A stretch of DNA of 64,000 nt from Devosia epidermidihirudinis (GTDB taxonomy: Bacteria > Pseudomonadota > Alphaproteobacteria > Rhizobiales > Devosiaceae). Under the pieces are notes generated by a model. It saw nothing but the letters and a program-made list of their open reading frames with translations. It was not told the origin of the DNA and searched no databases. The stretch spans positions 62,001 to 126,000 of the forward strand of contig NZ_LANJ01000016.1 of NCBI RefSeq assembly GCF_000971295.1, written 5' to 3'. The translations under genes were made by a program, and so were the position numbers. Of the stretch, positions 1-8,332 are shown piece by piece. Each line of letters starts with the position of its first letter. Position 1 is the stretch's first letter.

Positions 1-690
1 GCCGAGCGCGCCGTCGACTGGCAGGCGCGTTCCAGCATGGCCAATGTGAGCTTTGAGCAATTGGCGGGCGAGCCGAACGCCATCCCCGATTGGATCGTGG
101 TCGGTGCCGGGACCGGTGGCACGGCGACGTCGTTTGGCCGCTTTATCCGCGCGCGCGGCCACGCCACTCAGCTTTGCCTCGCCGATCCCGAGGGGTCGGC
201 CTATCACTATGCCATCAACAATCCCGGCGGCGCCGAGCGCGTCCCGGCTGGTTCGCTGGTGGAAGGCATTGGCCGCAAGCAATGCGAAGCCTCGTTCCTG
301 CCCATGCTGATCGATCGCGCCATTGCCGTGGCCGATGCGTCGAGCATTGGTGCGGCCCATGCGCTGTCCCATCGTCTGGGCAAGCTGGTTGGCGGCTCAT
401 CGGGCACCAATTTGTGGGTGAGCATACTGCTGGCGCAGGAGATGCACCGGCAGGGCCACTCCGGCAGTATCCTGACGCTGATCTGCGACACCGGCGAACG
501 CTATCGCAGCACCATGTATGACCCGGCCTGGCTCGCTGCCAAGGATGTCGATTATCTGTCCGCCATGGAAAAGGTTGGCGCCTTTATCGGTCGGGCGGAA
601 ATTGTGCGGCGTGATGCCGGATGCGACGACGCGCAGGCCATGTCGCTGGCCAAGGAAGCCGGCGCCAGCAGCGTCGGCCTCCACGCGTAG
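1..690 (+). CDS. PLP-dependent cysteine synthase family protein, C-terminal part
   Basis: The reading frame is open at the left edge. Bases 1-36 translate in frame (A-E-R-A-V-D-W) ahead of the first Met at 37, so the gene starts outside the window and about 229 C-terminal residues are seen. Features of the cysteine synthase/cystathionine beta-synthase fold are a glycine-rich GAGTGGT segment that would bind the PLP phosphate and a second GGSSGTN loop near the C-terminus. The PLP lysine would lie upstream. Family enzymes make or exchange beta-substituted alanines (cysteine from O-acetylserine, or cystathionine). The C-terminal 40 residues (DAGCDDAQAM) are less conserved. The exact substrate cannot be decided. 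Confidence 0.85.
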   Translation, partial: AERAVDWQARSSMANVSFEQLAGEPNAIPDWIVVGAGTGGTATSFGRFIRARGHATQLCLADPEGSAYHYAINNPGGAERVPAGSLVEGIGRKQCEASFLPMLIDRAIAVADASSIGAAHALSHRLGKLVGGSSGTNLWVSILLAQEMHRQGHSGSILTLICDTGERYRSTMYDPAWLAAKDVDYLSAMEKVGAFIGRAEIVRRDAGCDDAQAMSLAKEAGASSVGLHA

Positions 691-711
691 GAGCCTTTGG
701 GGGCACGTTCA

Positions 712-1560
712 CTAGAACACATAAACCAGCAGTGCGTTGTCACTCTGGACCACGCCGAGCACGTGGCCGGGCTGATAGCGCGTGCGCGACAGAGCAGCAT
801 GGATCAGGGCGTCGTCCGCCACCGCCCGCACCAGCGTATGATAGGCGCGATTGGCGGCAAGATAAGCGGCCAACTGTCCGCGAATATTGGGGCAGAGCTT
901 GATCGGGATCAGCTGGATCGACTTGGCTCGGCTCCAGCCCCGTAGGCTGGTATTCTCAAAGATCTGCAGTAGTTGGGCCGAGCTGGTCCCTGCGCAGGCT
1001 ACACCCATTGGCGGCGCCATGGTGACGCCGCCATAGCTGGACCCACCGGAATACCCGGGCCCACTAGGGCCGCCGGGGCCCCCAGGCCCACTGGGTCCGC
1101 CGGGATTGCCCGGGCCACCGGGGCCTCCAGGTCCGCCGGGGCCGCCAGGATTGCCGGGACCTCCGGGGCCGCCTGGGCCGCCTGGCGTGCCTGGTCCGCC
1201 AATGCCGACCTTGACGTCGACGAGACTGCCGCCCCCGCCGACATTGACATTTGTTGTGACGAGCCCGCCGCCCACATTGGCTTTGACATCGACCAGCCCC
1301 GATGCACCACCAACGTTTACATTGGCATTGGCCAGCGGCGCGCTGCCGCCCCCGACATTGGCGTTGACCACATTGCCGCCACCCCCGCCGAGCCCGAGAT
1401 TGACCAGGCCCGAAGTCCCGGCCGAGCCTTTGTCGATGGTGATCAGGGCCCCGCTATCGCCATTGCCGATAATGCCGAGCAGACCGCCCGCATGGCTGGC
1501 GGCCGTGCTGGCCAGGGCGAAGGCGAGGATGGAAATCGTCAGTCCGATGCACTGTTTCAT
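712..1560 (-). CDS. Exported protein with collagen-like Gly-Pro repeat
   Basis: 282 residues. An N-terminal signal peptide ([24 protein letters not shown]) is followed by a Gly/Asn/Val-rich region (about 25-120) with repeated NVNVGGG units, then a pure Gly-Pro-Gly/Gly-X-Y collagen-like tract (about 125-172). A non-repetitive C-terminal domain of about 95 residues contains two cysteines (VACAG and KLCPN), perhaps a disulfide. It is probably secreted or surface-attached. No enzyme motif is seen. Gly-X-Y tracts in bacterial proteins form triple helices or flexible stalks, which is inferred here only from composition. The gene is convergent with the cysteine-synthase-like gene, 21 bases away, and stands alone. 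Its repeats make the opposite strand look like a proline-rich ORF, which is a shadow. Confidence 0.75.
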   Translation of the reverse strand: MKQCIGLTISILAFALASTAASHAGGLLGIIGNGDSGALITIDKGSAGTSGLVNLGLGGGGGNVVNANVGGGSAPLANANVNVGGASGLVDVKANVGGGLVTTNVNVGGGGSLVDVKVGIGGPGTPGGPGGPGGPGNPGGPGGPGGPGGPGNPGGPSGPGGPGGPSGPGYSGGSSYGGVTMAPPMGVACAGTSSAQLLQIFENTSLRGWSRAKSIQLIPIKLCPNIRGQLAAYLAANRAYHTLVRAVADDALIHAALSRTRYQPGHVLGVVQSDNALLVYVF

Positions 1561-1704
1561 GACGTCCCTCTCTGTGCCGACAAATCGCGCGGCATGGTGG
1601 GTCCATCATCTCTCCAGGGGGGAGCGTGCAGAATTCGATGCTCTACGTAGATTTTAGTCAAACCGTTGGCGCGGTTAATAATTCCTCAACAGTCAGCTCG
1701 CGGC

Positions 1705-2790
1705 TCAGCTCGAACGGAAGTCGGGCGGCACCCAGCTGTGATAGAGCGGGTGATCGGGGGCGATGGGGAGCGCCACATCCTTGTGTGTCGACGATGAGTG
1801 ATAGAACGCGGTCACCAGCTCGAGCGAACGACGGGAGTCAGCGCTGGTGATCGGCAGCGGACCCGTTCCCATCAGGGCGGCATGGAAACGGGCCATCTGC
1901 GTCGCATAGCCGGGGGGAACATGTACCCAATCCTTGAGCAGGGCATCGATTCTGGCTTTGGTTTCCCCATTGCGCGGTTCGATGGTCCAGAGCTTGTCGC
2001 CGGGACTGTAGGGCGTGTGATCGCTTTCGAAGGAGACGTTTTCGAAGGCGAGGCGCAGCCGAGTCATATTGCCGACATCGCCTAGCGTTGCGGTGAAGCT
2101 GGCCAGCGCACCGCTTTTCATTTCGAGCGACGCGGTGATGGTGTCTTCGACCTCGATGGGGTTCACGCGGGTCGCCACGCGGCCAAATATCCGCGCGATA
2201 TCGCCCATGAGATAGGTGAACATGTCATGGGGATGAATGGCATGTCCCATCAGGACACCGCCCAGCTCACTGGCCCATTTGCCGCGCCACGGCACGGCGT
2301 AATAATCGGCATCGCGGCGCCAGAAGGTTTCGACCGTCCCCACAAACGGCCGGCCCGCGATCCCTGCATCGATGATGGCTTTGACCTGCTCGATGCCATC
2401 ACCAAAGCGATATTGAAACACCGGCATCAGCAGGCCACGTGAGACTTTCTCCTGCGCCACGATGGCGTCCACCTGCGCCAGTGAGCCGACCAATGGCTTT
2501 TCGCACACCACATGCTTGCCAGCCTTGAGCGCGGCCATCACCATGGGGAAATGCAGGTTTGGCGGCGTACAGACGTCGATGACATCCACATCGTCCATGG
2601 CCAGCACATCTTCAAAACTGGTGACGCGGCGGGAAATACCAAACTCTTCGCCCACCGCATCCATGCGCTCGGGGCTGAGATCACAGAGCGCGATCACCCT
2701 GAACTTGTCGCCATTGGATACATAGCCATCCAGAATATGACTGCGGCCAATGCCCATGCCGATCACGGCGACATTTCTGATATCGCTCAT
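1705..2790 (-). CDS. Gfo/Idh/MocA family oxidoreductase
   Basis: 361 residues from the Met of MSDIRNVAVIG. That start overlaps the upstream gene's stop as ATGA, which favours it over a longer reading. The N-terminal Rossmann fold has GMGIGRSH for NAD(P). A conserved CEKPLV motif carries the catalytic Lys of the family, and a C-terminal alpha/beta dimerisation domain contains GHAIHPHDM with the expected His pair. These enzymes oxidise or reduce sugars, inositols and their derivatives. It is translationally coupled to a second family member (2787-3809), so the two probably act on related substrates or in sequence. No transporter adjoins, so the substrate is unknown. Confidence 0.9.
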   Translation of the reverse strand: MSDIRNVAVIGMGIGRSHILDGYVSNGDKFRVIALCDLSPERMDAVGEEFGISRRVTSFEDVLAMDDVDVIDVCTPPNLHFPMVMAALKAGKHVVCEKPLVGSLAQVDAIVAQEKVSRGLLMPVFQYRFGDGIEQVKAIIDAGIAGRPFVGTVETFWRRDADYYAVPWRGKWASELGGVLMGHAIHPHDMFTYLMGDIARIFGRVATRVNPIEVEDTITASLEMKSGALASFTATLGDVGNMTRLRLAFENVSFESDHTPYSPGDKLWTIEPRNGETKARIDALLKDWVHVPPGYATQMARFHAALMGTGPLPITSADSRRSLELVTAFYHSSSTHKDVALPIAPDHPLYHSWVPPDFRSS

Positions 2791-3809
2791 TGCGCCCACT
2801 CCGTGCCGCGCTCGGCCAATTGCTGGGCAGTTAGCGCCAGCTTCATGGCGTTGAAGCACCGCTCCTGCGGCATGGCCGTTTCGGTGCGGTTGCGCACATC
2901 GTCGAGGAACTGGCGGCCAAAGGGCAGTTCGATATCGGAGCAATCGATATGGCGCGGACCCTGACGGTTGTTGACGATGAACAGGTGGTTTTCCCCGGGA
3001 CGGCCGGCAATGTCGATATATTTGCGCAGCTCGATATAGCCCTCGGTGCCCAGAATGGTCAGCCGCCCATCGCCCCAGATCGGCAGGCCGTCGGGGGTGA
3101 ACCAGTCGACGCGGATATAGCCCGACGTTCGCGGGGCCCTGAGATGCACGTCGCCGATATCCTGCAGGCCCGGATGATCCGGGTGCGCACGATTGGCCAC
3201 GCTGGCCGAGGTAATCTCGCCGTCCATAGCGTTTGAGAAAAACAGGAACTGTTCGAACTGGTGGCTGGCGATATCGCAGAGGATGCCGCCATAACGTGTG
3301 CGATCAAAAAACCAGTCGGGGCGCTGGTTGTTGCGAATGGCGTGGGGGCCGAGACCGATCGTATTGATGACCTCGCCGATGGCGCCCTGCCCGATCAGAT
3401 TGCCTGCCTCGACGGTGCTTTTGACCTCGAAATGCTCGGAATAGAGCACGCTATAGATCCGCCCCGTTTCCCGCTGGACGCGCCTGATCTCGTCGAGCTG
3501 GGCAAAGCTGGTCATGCCCGGTTTGTCCGACAGCACATCCTTGCCATGCTGCATCGCCGCAATGGAAATCGCCGCGCGATCGGCAGGAATGGCTGCGGTG
3601 GTGATGATGGCGATAGCAGGGTCTTCGAGGATCTCCCGCGCCTCGGCGACACGCCGGGCTTCGGGGAATTTGTTGGCGAAGGCTGCCGCCAGATCATCTT
3701 CCACCGCGTGAAAGGCCACCAGCCGCGCCCCTGCCCGCTTGAGGCACTCAACCTGCCCATAGATATGGCTGTGATTGATGCCGATGGCGGCAAAGCTGAG
3801 ATCAGTCAT
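2787..3809 (-). CDS. Gfo/Idh/MocA family oxidoreductase
   Basis: 340 residues from MTDLSFAAIG. Longer readings upstream lack the fold and are ignored. The N-terminal dinucleotide-binding segment is atypical (AIGINHSHIYGQ in place of a GxGxxG). SDKPGMTS occupies the place of the usual EKP motif and keeps the Lys. GGILCDIASHQFEQFLFF supplies the D..H pair of the active site. It is the first gene of a two-gene unit; its TGA stop overlaps the ATG of the next oxidoreductase. The modified nucleotide loop resembles a subgroup of the family seen with plant- or inositol-derived sugars, but this is only a suggestion. Confidence 0.85.
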   Translation of the reverse strand: MTDLSFAAIGINHSHIYGQVECLKRAGARLVAFHAVEDDLAAAFANKFPEARRVAEAREILEDPAIAIITTAAIPADRAAISIAAMQHGKDVLSDKPGMTSFAQLDEIRRVQRETGRIYSVLYSEHFEVKSTVEAGNLIGQGAIGEVINTIGLGPHAIRNNQRPDWFFDRTRYGGILCDIASHQFEQFLFFSNAMDGEITSASVANRAHPDHPGLQDIGDVHLRAPRTSGYIRVDWFTPDGLPIWGDGRLTILGTEGYIELRKYIDIAGRPGENHLFIVNNRQGPRHIDCSDIELPFGRQFLDDVRNRTETAMPQERCFNAMKLALTAQQLAERGTEWAQ

Positions 3810-3866
3810 AGACGAGGCCCCGCTGGCAAACTGCGCGCATTGGGCAAGCTCACCATGTCGGGACCA

Positions 3867-3922
3867 GAAAAGCCAGCCTTGGCGCGCCAACCGAGACTAT
3901 GTGGTGGGCGCCAGGGCTGGCT
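3867..3922 (-). terminator. Rho-independent terminator after the ABC-F gene
   Basis: Arms at 3871-3885 and 3908-3922 pair over 15 bases with one G-U pair (AGCCAGCC core), with a 22-base loop. On the minus strand the stem is followed by TTTTCTGG. It lies 22 bases past the ABC-F stop and separates that gene from the oxidoreductase pair. Confidence 0.7.
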
Positions 3923-3944
3923 GATTATTCAAGAGGCGAGGATC

Positions 3945-5756
3945 TTAGCCCTCGAGTTCCTCGCGCAGGACTTCAAGTTCAAGCCATTGTTCTTCGGCGG
4001 CGGCGCGTTTGGCTTCGGTCGCTTCAAGCAGCTTGGACTTGGCAGCAAAGCCAACCGGGTCCTTGGTGTAGAAGTTGGAATCGGCCAGCGCGGCGTTGAT
4101 CGATTTGATCTCGGCCTCGAGTTTGGCGATGTCCTTGGGCAGCGTTTCGAGCGCGTGCTTTTCCTTAAAGCTCATCTTGCGCTTGCCGGTGGCCGTAGTG
4201 GTCTGGGCCAGCGCGGTCTTGCCGGGACGGTGGGCCTTGGTGATGGCGGCGCGGGCATTAACGCCCTCGCCACGCTGAATGACCATGTCGGAATAGCCGC
4301 CCGCATATTCCTGCCATAGCCCGTCGCCCTCGGCGATGACGATGGAGGTGGCAACGCGGTCCAGGAAGTCACGGTCGTGGCTGACCACGATCACGGTGCC
4401 GGAATAGTCCGAGACCATTTCTTCGAGCAGATCGAGTGTTTCGAGATCCAGATCGTTGGTCGGCTCGTCCAGCACCAGAAAGTTCGATGGCAGCGACAGC
4501 GCATGGGCGAGCATGACACGGGCGCGTTCACCACCCGACAGCTTGCCGATCGGGGTATTGGCCTGTTCGGGGGTGAACAGGAAGTCCTTCATATAACCGA
4601 TGACGTGACGGCCCTCGCCATTCACATAAATGGTGTCGCTGCCCCCGCCGGTCAGCGCATCCCGCAGCCGCGTTTCAGGCTGCAGCTTGGCGCGGCCCTG
4701 GTCGAGCATGGCCAGCTCCAGCGCCGAGCCAAGCTTGATGGTGCCGCTATCGGGCGCGAGAATGCCGGTCAGCATCTTGATCAGCGTCGACTTACCGGCG
4801 CCATTGGGGCCGACAATGCCGATGCGGTCGCCGCGCAGCACGCGGGTCGAAAAATCATTGACGATCATGCGGTCGCCGAACGCCTTGACGATGTTTTCGG
4901 CCTCAACCACCAGCGCACCTGAGGTGCGGCCCTCGGACACGACCATATTGACCGAGCCGGTGACGCGGCGCTGCTCGCGACGGTCCTGGCGCAGATTGCC
5001 CAACCGTTCGAGGCGGCCGACATTGCGCTTGCGGCGCGCGGTGACGCCATAGCGCAGCCAATGCTCTTCCCGCACGATCTGGCGGTCCAGCTTGTGGCGG
5101 TCGCGCTCTTCTTCTTCGAGCACGGTATCGCGCCAGCCTTCAAAGGCGGCAAAGCCCTTGTCGAGGCGACGGGTGATGCCGCGATCCAGCCATACGGTGG
5201 CGCGGGTCAAATCGGACAGGAAGCGACGATCGTGGCTGATCAACACCATGGCCGAGCGCATAGAATTAAGCTCGGACTGCAGCCATTCGATGGCAGGCAG
5301 ATCGAGATGGTTGGTCGGCTCGTCGAGCAGCAGGATATCGGGCTGGGGCGCCAGCACGCGCGCAAGGGCAGCGCGGCGGCCTTCACCACCCGACAGGTTC
5401 TTGGGGTTTTCTTCGCCGGTCAGGCCCAGCGAATTGAGCAGATATTGCGCGCGGTAGTCGTCGTCGCCAGGCCCGAGGCCTGCTTCGACATAGGCGAGCG
5501 TCGTCGCATATGCCGACAGGTCCGGCTCCTGCGGCAGGTAGCGCACGGTGGCGCTGGGCTCGACAAAGCGCACGCCGCCATCATGCTGCACATCGCCAGA
5601 GGCGATCTTGAGCAGGGTGGACTTGCCCGAGCCGTTGCGCCCCACCAGCGCGATGCGCTGGCCGGGCGACACGATCAACTCGGCGCTTTCCAAAAGCGTC
5701 GTGCCGCCAAAGGTCAAATGGATGTTCTGAAGCGAAAGAAGAGGAGCTGCGGCCAT
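3945..5756 (-). CDS. ABC-F family ATP-binding protein (Uup-like)
   Basis: 603 residues from MAAAPLLSL; an in-frame extension upstream is unlikely. There are two ABC cassettes and no membrane segment: Walker A GRNGSGKST and signature LSGGEGRR, then Walker A GPNGAGKST and signature LSGGERAR. Each has an LDEPTNxLD Walker B. An Arg/Lys-rich linker between the cassettes (RREEHWLRYG... region) corresponds to the P-site tRNA interaction motif. The last 70 residues (from about 535) form a charged coiled coil like that of Uup. ABC-F proteins act on the ribosome in translation or antibiotic protection. The structured leader upstream (5847-6000) may control it. Confidence 0.92.
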   Translation of the reverse strand: MAAAPLLSLQNIHLTFGGTTLLESAELIVSPGQRIALVGRNGSGKSTLLKIASGDVQHDGGVRFVEPSATVRYLPQEPDLSAYATTLAYVEAGLGPGDDDYRAQYLLNSLGLTGEENPKNLSGGEGRRAALARVLAPQPDILLLDEPTNHLDLPAIEWLQSELNSMRSAMVLISHDRRFLSDLTRATVWLDRGITRRLDKGFAAFEGWRDTVLEEEERDRHKLDRQIVREEHWLRYGVTARRKRNVGRLERLGNLRQDRREQRRVTGSVNMVVSEGRTSGALVVEAENIVKAFGDRMIVNDFSTRVLRGDRIGIVGPNGAGKSTLIKMLTGILAPDSGTIKLGSALELAMLDQGRAKLQPETRLRDALTGGGSDTIYVNGEGRHVIGYMKDFLFTPEQANTPIGKLSGGERARVMLAHALSLPSNFLVLDEPTNDLDLETLDLLEEMVSDYSGTVIVVSHDRDFLDRVATSIVIAEGDGLWQEYAGGYSDMVIQRGEGVNARAAITKAHRPGKTALAQTTTATGKRKMSFKEKHALETLPKDIAKLEAEIKSINAALADSNFYTKDPVGFAAKSKLLEATEAKRAAAEEQWLELEVLREELEG

Positions 5757-5846
5757 GGGGATCCCGGATTTCGGCCCGGATAGATCATAGCGGGCCCCCG
5801 ATATCAATGCGGGTGAAGGTTTGGAGTGGTCTGGGGAGACGAAATA

Positions 5847-5879
5847 GGCTGGTCAGGGCGTTGAGGACCCTGACCAGCC
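5847..5879 (-). terminator. Perfect 12-bp hairpin in the ABC-F leader
   Basis: GGCTGGTCAGGG (5847-5858) and CCCTGACCAGCC (5868-5879) are perfect inverted repeats with a 9-base loop. Read on the minus strand they are followed by TATTTCGTC, a weak T-tract. It lies about 90 bases upstream of the ABC-F start, so it is either a leader attenuator or the 3' end of a small RNA. Confidence 0.5.
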
Positions 5880-5999
5880 CGGGGAGACGGTAGCAGCAAG
5901 CCCCGTCGTCTCTCTGCTGCGACGTCTGAAGATTGATCCCCTCGACCGATCAGCGCCGCGCGATGACGACAGAGAACCACAATGTATTATGACTGTCAA
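5880..5999 (-). ncRNA. Candidate small RNA or structured 5' leader of the ABC-F gene
   Basis: No convincing gene lies between 5757 and 6030. On the minus strand a TTGACA -35-like box (5994-5999) is followed by about 120 bases with a second hairpin (GCAGCA...TGCTGC) and then the strong hairpin at 5847-5879. CGTCTCCCC occurs on both sides of the last hairpin. A 51-codon frame starting inside the promoter ends in the hairpin, but its Ser/Arg-rich product is not protein-like. It could be a leader that couples translation stress to ABC-F expression, or an independent sRNA. Evidence is structural only. Confidence 0.35.
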
Positions 6000-6030
6000 A
6001 CTCATAATAAGAATTCGGGGAGCAGAAAAT

Positions 6031-6065
6031 GCATCACCCCCGGATCGGTGAGCCGGGGGTGATGC
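6031..6065 (-). terminator. Rho-independent terminator of rirA
   Basis: GCATCACCCCCGG (6031-6043) pairs perfectly with CCGGGGGTGATGC (6053-6065) around a 9-base loop. On the minus strand the stem is followed by ATTTTCTGC. It lies 26 bases after the rirA stop. Confidence 0.85.
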
Positions 6066-6090
6066 GAAATTTGGGATTGCTGGAGGGCGC

Positions 6091-6552
6091 TTAGTGCGCA
6101 GGCTCCATCACGGCTTCGAGCGCCGTGAGGCCAAGCCGCTCGCGGATCGAGCGCTTCTTGCTGGCCAGATCGGCAATGGTGTAGCTGGCGAGCACTTCAA
6201 AGAAGGCACCCAGCGCTTCACGCAGCGCGCTATTGAGGTCGCATTCCCCGATCAGCGGGCAATCGGCGCCATCTTCGAAGCATTCTGCCAGAGCGAAGTT
6301 TTCTTCGGTGAGGCGGATGGTATCGAGCAGCGTGATGTCCTCGGCGGCCTTGCCCAGCTTGATGCCGCCATGGCGGCCGCGCACGGTGGCGAGCAGACCG
6401 TTCTCGACTAGCGGCTTGATCAGCTTGAACAAGAAGAGCTCGGAAATATTGTATGCCTTGGCAATGTCGGCGACGCGGCTCAGGCCAGGATCATTGACGG
6501 CGCAGTACACCAGAGTGCGAATGGCATAGTTGGATTGACGTGTCAGTCTCAC
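6091..6552 (-). CDS. rirA: Rrf2-family iron-responsive regulator RirA
   Basis: 153 residues from a GTG start (6552), chosen because MRLTRQSNYAIRTL is the usual RirA N-terminus and AGAGAGG lies just upstream. A longer in-frame reading adds 26 residues not seen in the family. A winged helix-turn-helix is followed by the cluster loop with three cysteines (C91, C98, C104; AECFEDGADCPLIGEC), the RirA Fe-S ligand pattern rather than that of IscR or NsrR. RirA represses iron-uptake genes when iron and Fe-S supply are adequate in Rhizobiales. It is divergent from the HU-like gene, and its promoter holds an Irr-box-like sequence. Confidence 0.9.
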   Translation of the reverse strand: MRLTRQSNYAIRTLVYCAVNDPGLSRVADIAKAYNISELFLFKLIKPLVENGLLATVRGRHGGIKLGKAAEDITLLDTIRLTEENFALAECFEDGADCPLIGECDLNSALREALGAFFEVLASYTIADLASKKRSIRERLGLTALEAVMEPAH

Positions 6553-6669
6553 TTTAGACCTCTCTGTCGCCGACTTCGATGCGGCGCGGCTTACAGACGA
6601 TGATGCCAGCAAATTCTGGCGTTTCACCATCGATTCGAACTGTCGGCTGCTTCTTAACCTGCCTCCTAG

Positions 6670-6686
6670 CTTATAACCATTCTAAA
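6670..6686 (-). promoter_or_regulatory. Possible Irr box (ICE) in the rirA promoter
   Basis: On the minus strand TTTAGAATGGTTATAAG matches the ICE consensus TTTAGAANNNTTCTAAA at 12 of 14 defined positions. It begins four bases downstream of a TTGACA -35 box (6690-6695) and so would overlap the -10 region. Irr control of rirA is known in several Rhizobiales; the site here is by eye only. Confidence 0.45.
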
Positions 6687-6751
6687 ATATGTCAACTAAA
6701 CTTGATCAGGTCGTTCAGGTTTCATTTGAACGGGGGCTATCTGGACATTTT

Positions 6752-6776
6752 CTTAAGTTCATTGTAAGAACTTAAG
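6752..6776 (+). repeat. Inverted repeat just upstream of the HU-like gene
   Basis: CTTAAGTTC (6752-6760) and GAACTTAAG (6768-6776) are perfect 9-base arms with a 7-base spacer, ending four bases before the AAGGAG ribosome binding site. It could be a dimeric operator or an mRNA hairpin that affects ribosome access. Confidence 0.6.
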
Positions 6777-6795
6777 CATCAAGGAGCCAGATATC

Positions 6796-7110
6796 GTGGA
6801 CAAAACGGTCACGAGGGCCATGTTGAGTGAAGCCGCTGCCGACCGTGCCGGGGTCAGCAAGGCAGAAGCATCCGCCATAGCCGATAGAATGTTTTTGCTG
6901 ATGCGGCAGGCGCTGATGTCCGGCGAGACCGTAAAGCTGACTGCTTTCGGTTCGTTGCAGCTCCGCTCCCGCGCTGAGCGGGTCGGGCGCAATCCACGCA
7001 CCGGCACCGAGCATCGCATTCCGCCACGTCATACGGTGGTGTTTACGCCCAGCGCGCAATTGCGCGAAATGCTGTCCAAACTCACCCCGCCAGCCAAAGA
7101 TCTTAACTGA
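6796..7110 (+). CDS. HU/IHF-family DNA-binding protein
   Basis: 104 residues from a GTG start at 6796 with AAGGAG nine bases upstream. The fold is complete: a two-helix N-terminal part, then the beta-arm signature GRNPRTGTEHRIPPRHTVVFTP, with GRNP as in IHF-alpha and HU. The N-terminus and the Arg-rich beta strand (LRSRAERVGRNP) differ from housekeeping IHF-alpha, so this is probably an accessory paralogue. It would bend DNA as a dimer. It is divergent from rirA and convergent with the ROK regulator, whose stop it overlaps by 8 bases. The inverted repeat at 6752-6776 suggests specific control. Confidence 0.85.
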   Translation: MDKTVTRAMLSEAAADRAGVSKAEASAIADRMFLLMRQALMSGETVKLTAFGSLQLRSRAERVGRNPRTGTEHRIPPRHTVVFTPSAQLREMLSKLTPPAKDLN

Positions 7111-8332
7111 CGATATCGATCAGGTCGCGCGACAGAAACCGCCGATAAAGCGTCAGTGCGGCTGCGCCCGTCGCCGGGGCCAGCGCGCCGACATGTCCAT
7201 GCAGGATTTGCGGCAGGGCGAAGGGCGGATTGGGCAGCAGCGCCAACTCGACCTTGACCTGTTCAACGAGGCGCCTGGTGATTGGCTTGGGCATGACACC
7301 GTCAATCACCACAAGTCCGGTTTCAATCACGGTCGTGGTGTTGAACACCGCCTTGGCCAGCGCCTTTGCGCTATCGGCCAGCCACTCTTCCAGCACCTCG
7401 CCAAATTGCTCCCAAGCCCAATCCTCGGGCACGTCGCCATTGAGGCAATGGCCGCTCTCGGCCAACCGGAGCGTCAGCGCATCAATCGAGGCAATGTCGT
7501 GGACCGGCAACAGGCTCCCGATTGGCGCTTCGATCAGCATGCCGCCCAGATTGGCGGAGTTACCGGTCGGACCCTCCCATAGGGTGCCTTCCCCGACAAT
7601 GCCGGCGCCGACAAAGCGTGAAATGATGAAATAGATAAAGCTGGCCGGACGAGGCGCATCGAATGCCAGCAGCTCGGCCCAGCAGGCCGCATTGCCATCA
7701 TTGAACACCGAAACTTCCAACCCGGTGCGCTGCTGCAGGTCTGTGGCAACATCGATGTCGGACCATGGCCGTGTGCTGGCCCGCCCGTGCTTTTGGGCTG
7801 TGTGGTCGATGGCCATGGCGGAGGGCATGGCAATGCCCATTTCGAACAGCCTGGCCTGCCCACTTTCCGGCAGGCTCTCAATGAGTTCGGCCGTCATCCG
7901 GGCGATCTCGGGCAGCACTTTGTGCGGCTCGGGGAAATCGTGATGCCATCGGCGGCGACCCTGAATCTGCGCATTGAGATCGAGCAGCAGCACATCCACA
8001 TGGCGCCAACCAATCTCGACGCCGATGGCATAAGCGCCTTCGGCCCGCAAATAGATAGGGGTAGCCGGCTGGCCCCGTCGACCGCGCAGCACATCGCCGC
8101 GCCGGATCAATCCGGCCGCTTCAATCTCGCTCAGAATGGCGGAAACGGTCTGCGGCGCGAGGCCGGAAATTCTGGCAATTTCGGCATTGGACAGACCGGG
8201 ATTGAAGCCAACCGTCATCAGGACGACACGCACATTGGCGCGCCTCAATCCCTCATGCCGCAGCCCTCGTCCACCCGCGTCGAAAATGTCTCGTTCAGGC
8301 CTATCCCTGGGCGCCATTGCAACATCTCGCAT
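7103..8332 (-). CDS. ROK-family transcriptional regulator
   Basis: 409 residues. An N-terminal winged helix-turn-helix (about 30-90; LSNAEIARISGLAPQTVSAIL) is followed by a ROK sugar-kinase-like domain with NDGNAACWAE and GxGIVGEG segments. The usual ROK zinc motif (CxCGxxGC) is not present, so the kinase domain is probably a sugar sensor only. The start is taken at ATG 8332; 8317 is a possible alternative. It lies immediately downstream of the mannoside operon on the same strand but 380 bases away. It may respond to a sugar handled by that operon, although the LacI-type regulator at 16437 is the better local candidate. Confidence 0.88.
   Translation of the reverse strand: MRDVAMAPRDRPERDIFDAGGRGLRHEGLRRANVRVVLMTVGFNPGLSNAEIARISGLAPQTVSAILSEIEAAGLIRRGDVLRGRRGQPATPIYLRAEGAYAIGVEIGWRHVDVLLLDLNAQIQGRRRWHHDFPEPHKVLPEIARMTAELIESLPESGQARLFEMGIAMPSAMAIDHTAQKHGRASTRPWSDIDVATDLQQRTGLEVSVFNDGNAACWAELLAFDAPRPASFIYFIISRFVGAGIVGEGTLWEGPTGNSANLGGMLIEAPIGSLLPVHDIASIDALTLRLAESGHCLNGDVPEDWAWEQFGEVLEEWLADSAKALAKAVFNTTTVIETGLVVIDGVMPKPITRRLVEQVKVELALLPNPPFALPQILHGHVGALAPATGAAALTLYRRFLSRDLIDIVS

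Noticed and set aside
1106..1657. Proline-rich plus-strand frame opposite the collagen-like gene
   Set aside because: It is the complement of Gly-Pro repeats; the minus-strand reading has a signal peptide and fits better.
6752..6776. Possible LexA (SOS) box before the HU-like gene
   Set aside because: The sequence is GTTC-N7-GAAC, an inverted repeat, whereas the alphaproteobacterial SOS box is a direct repeat (GAAC-N7-GAAC).
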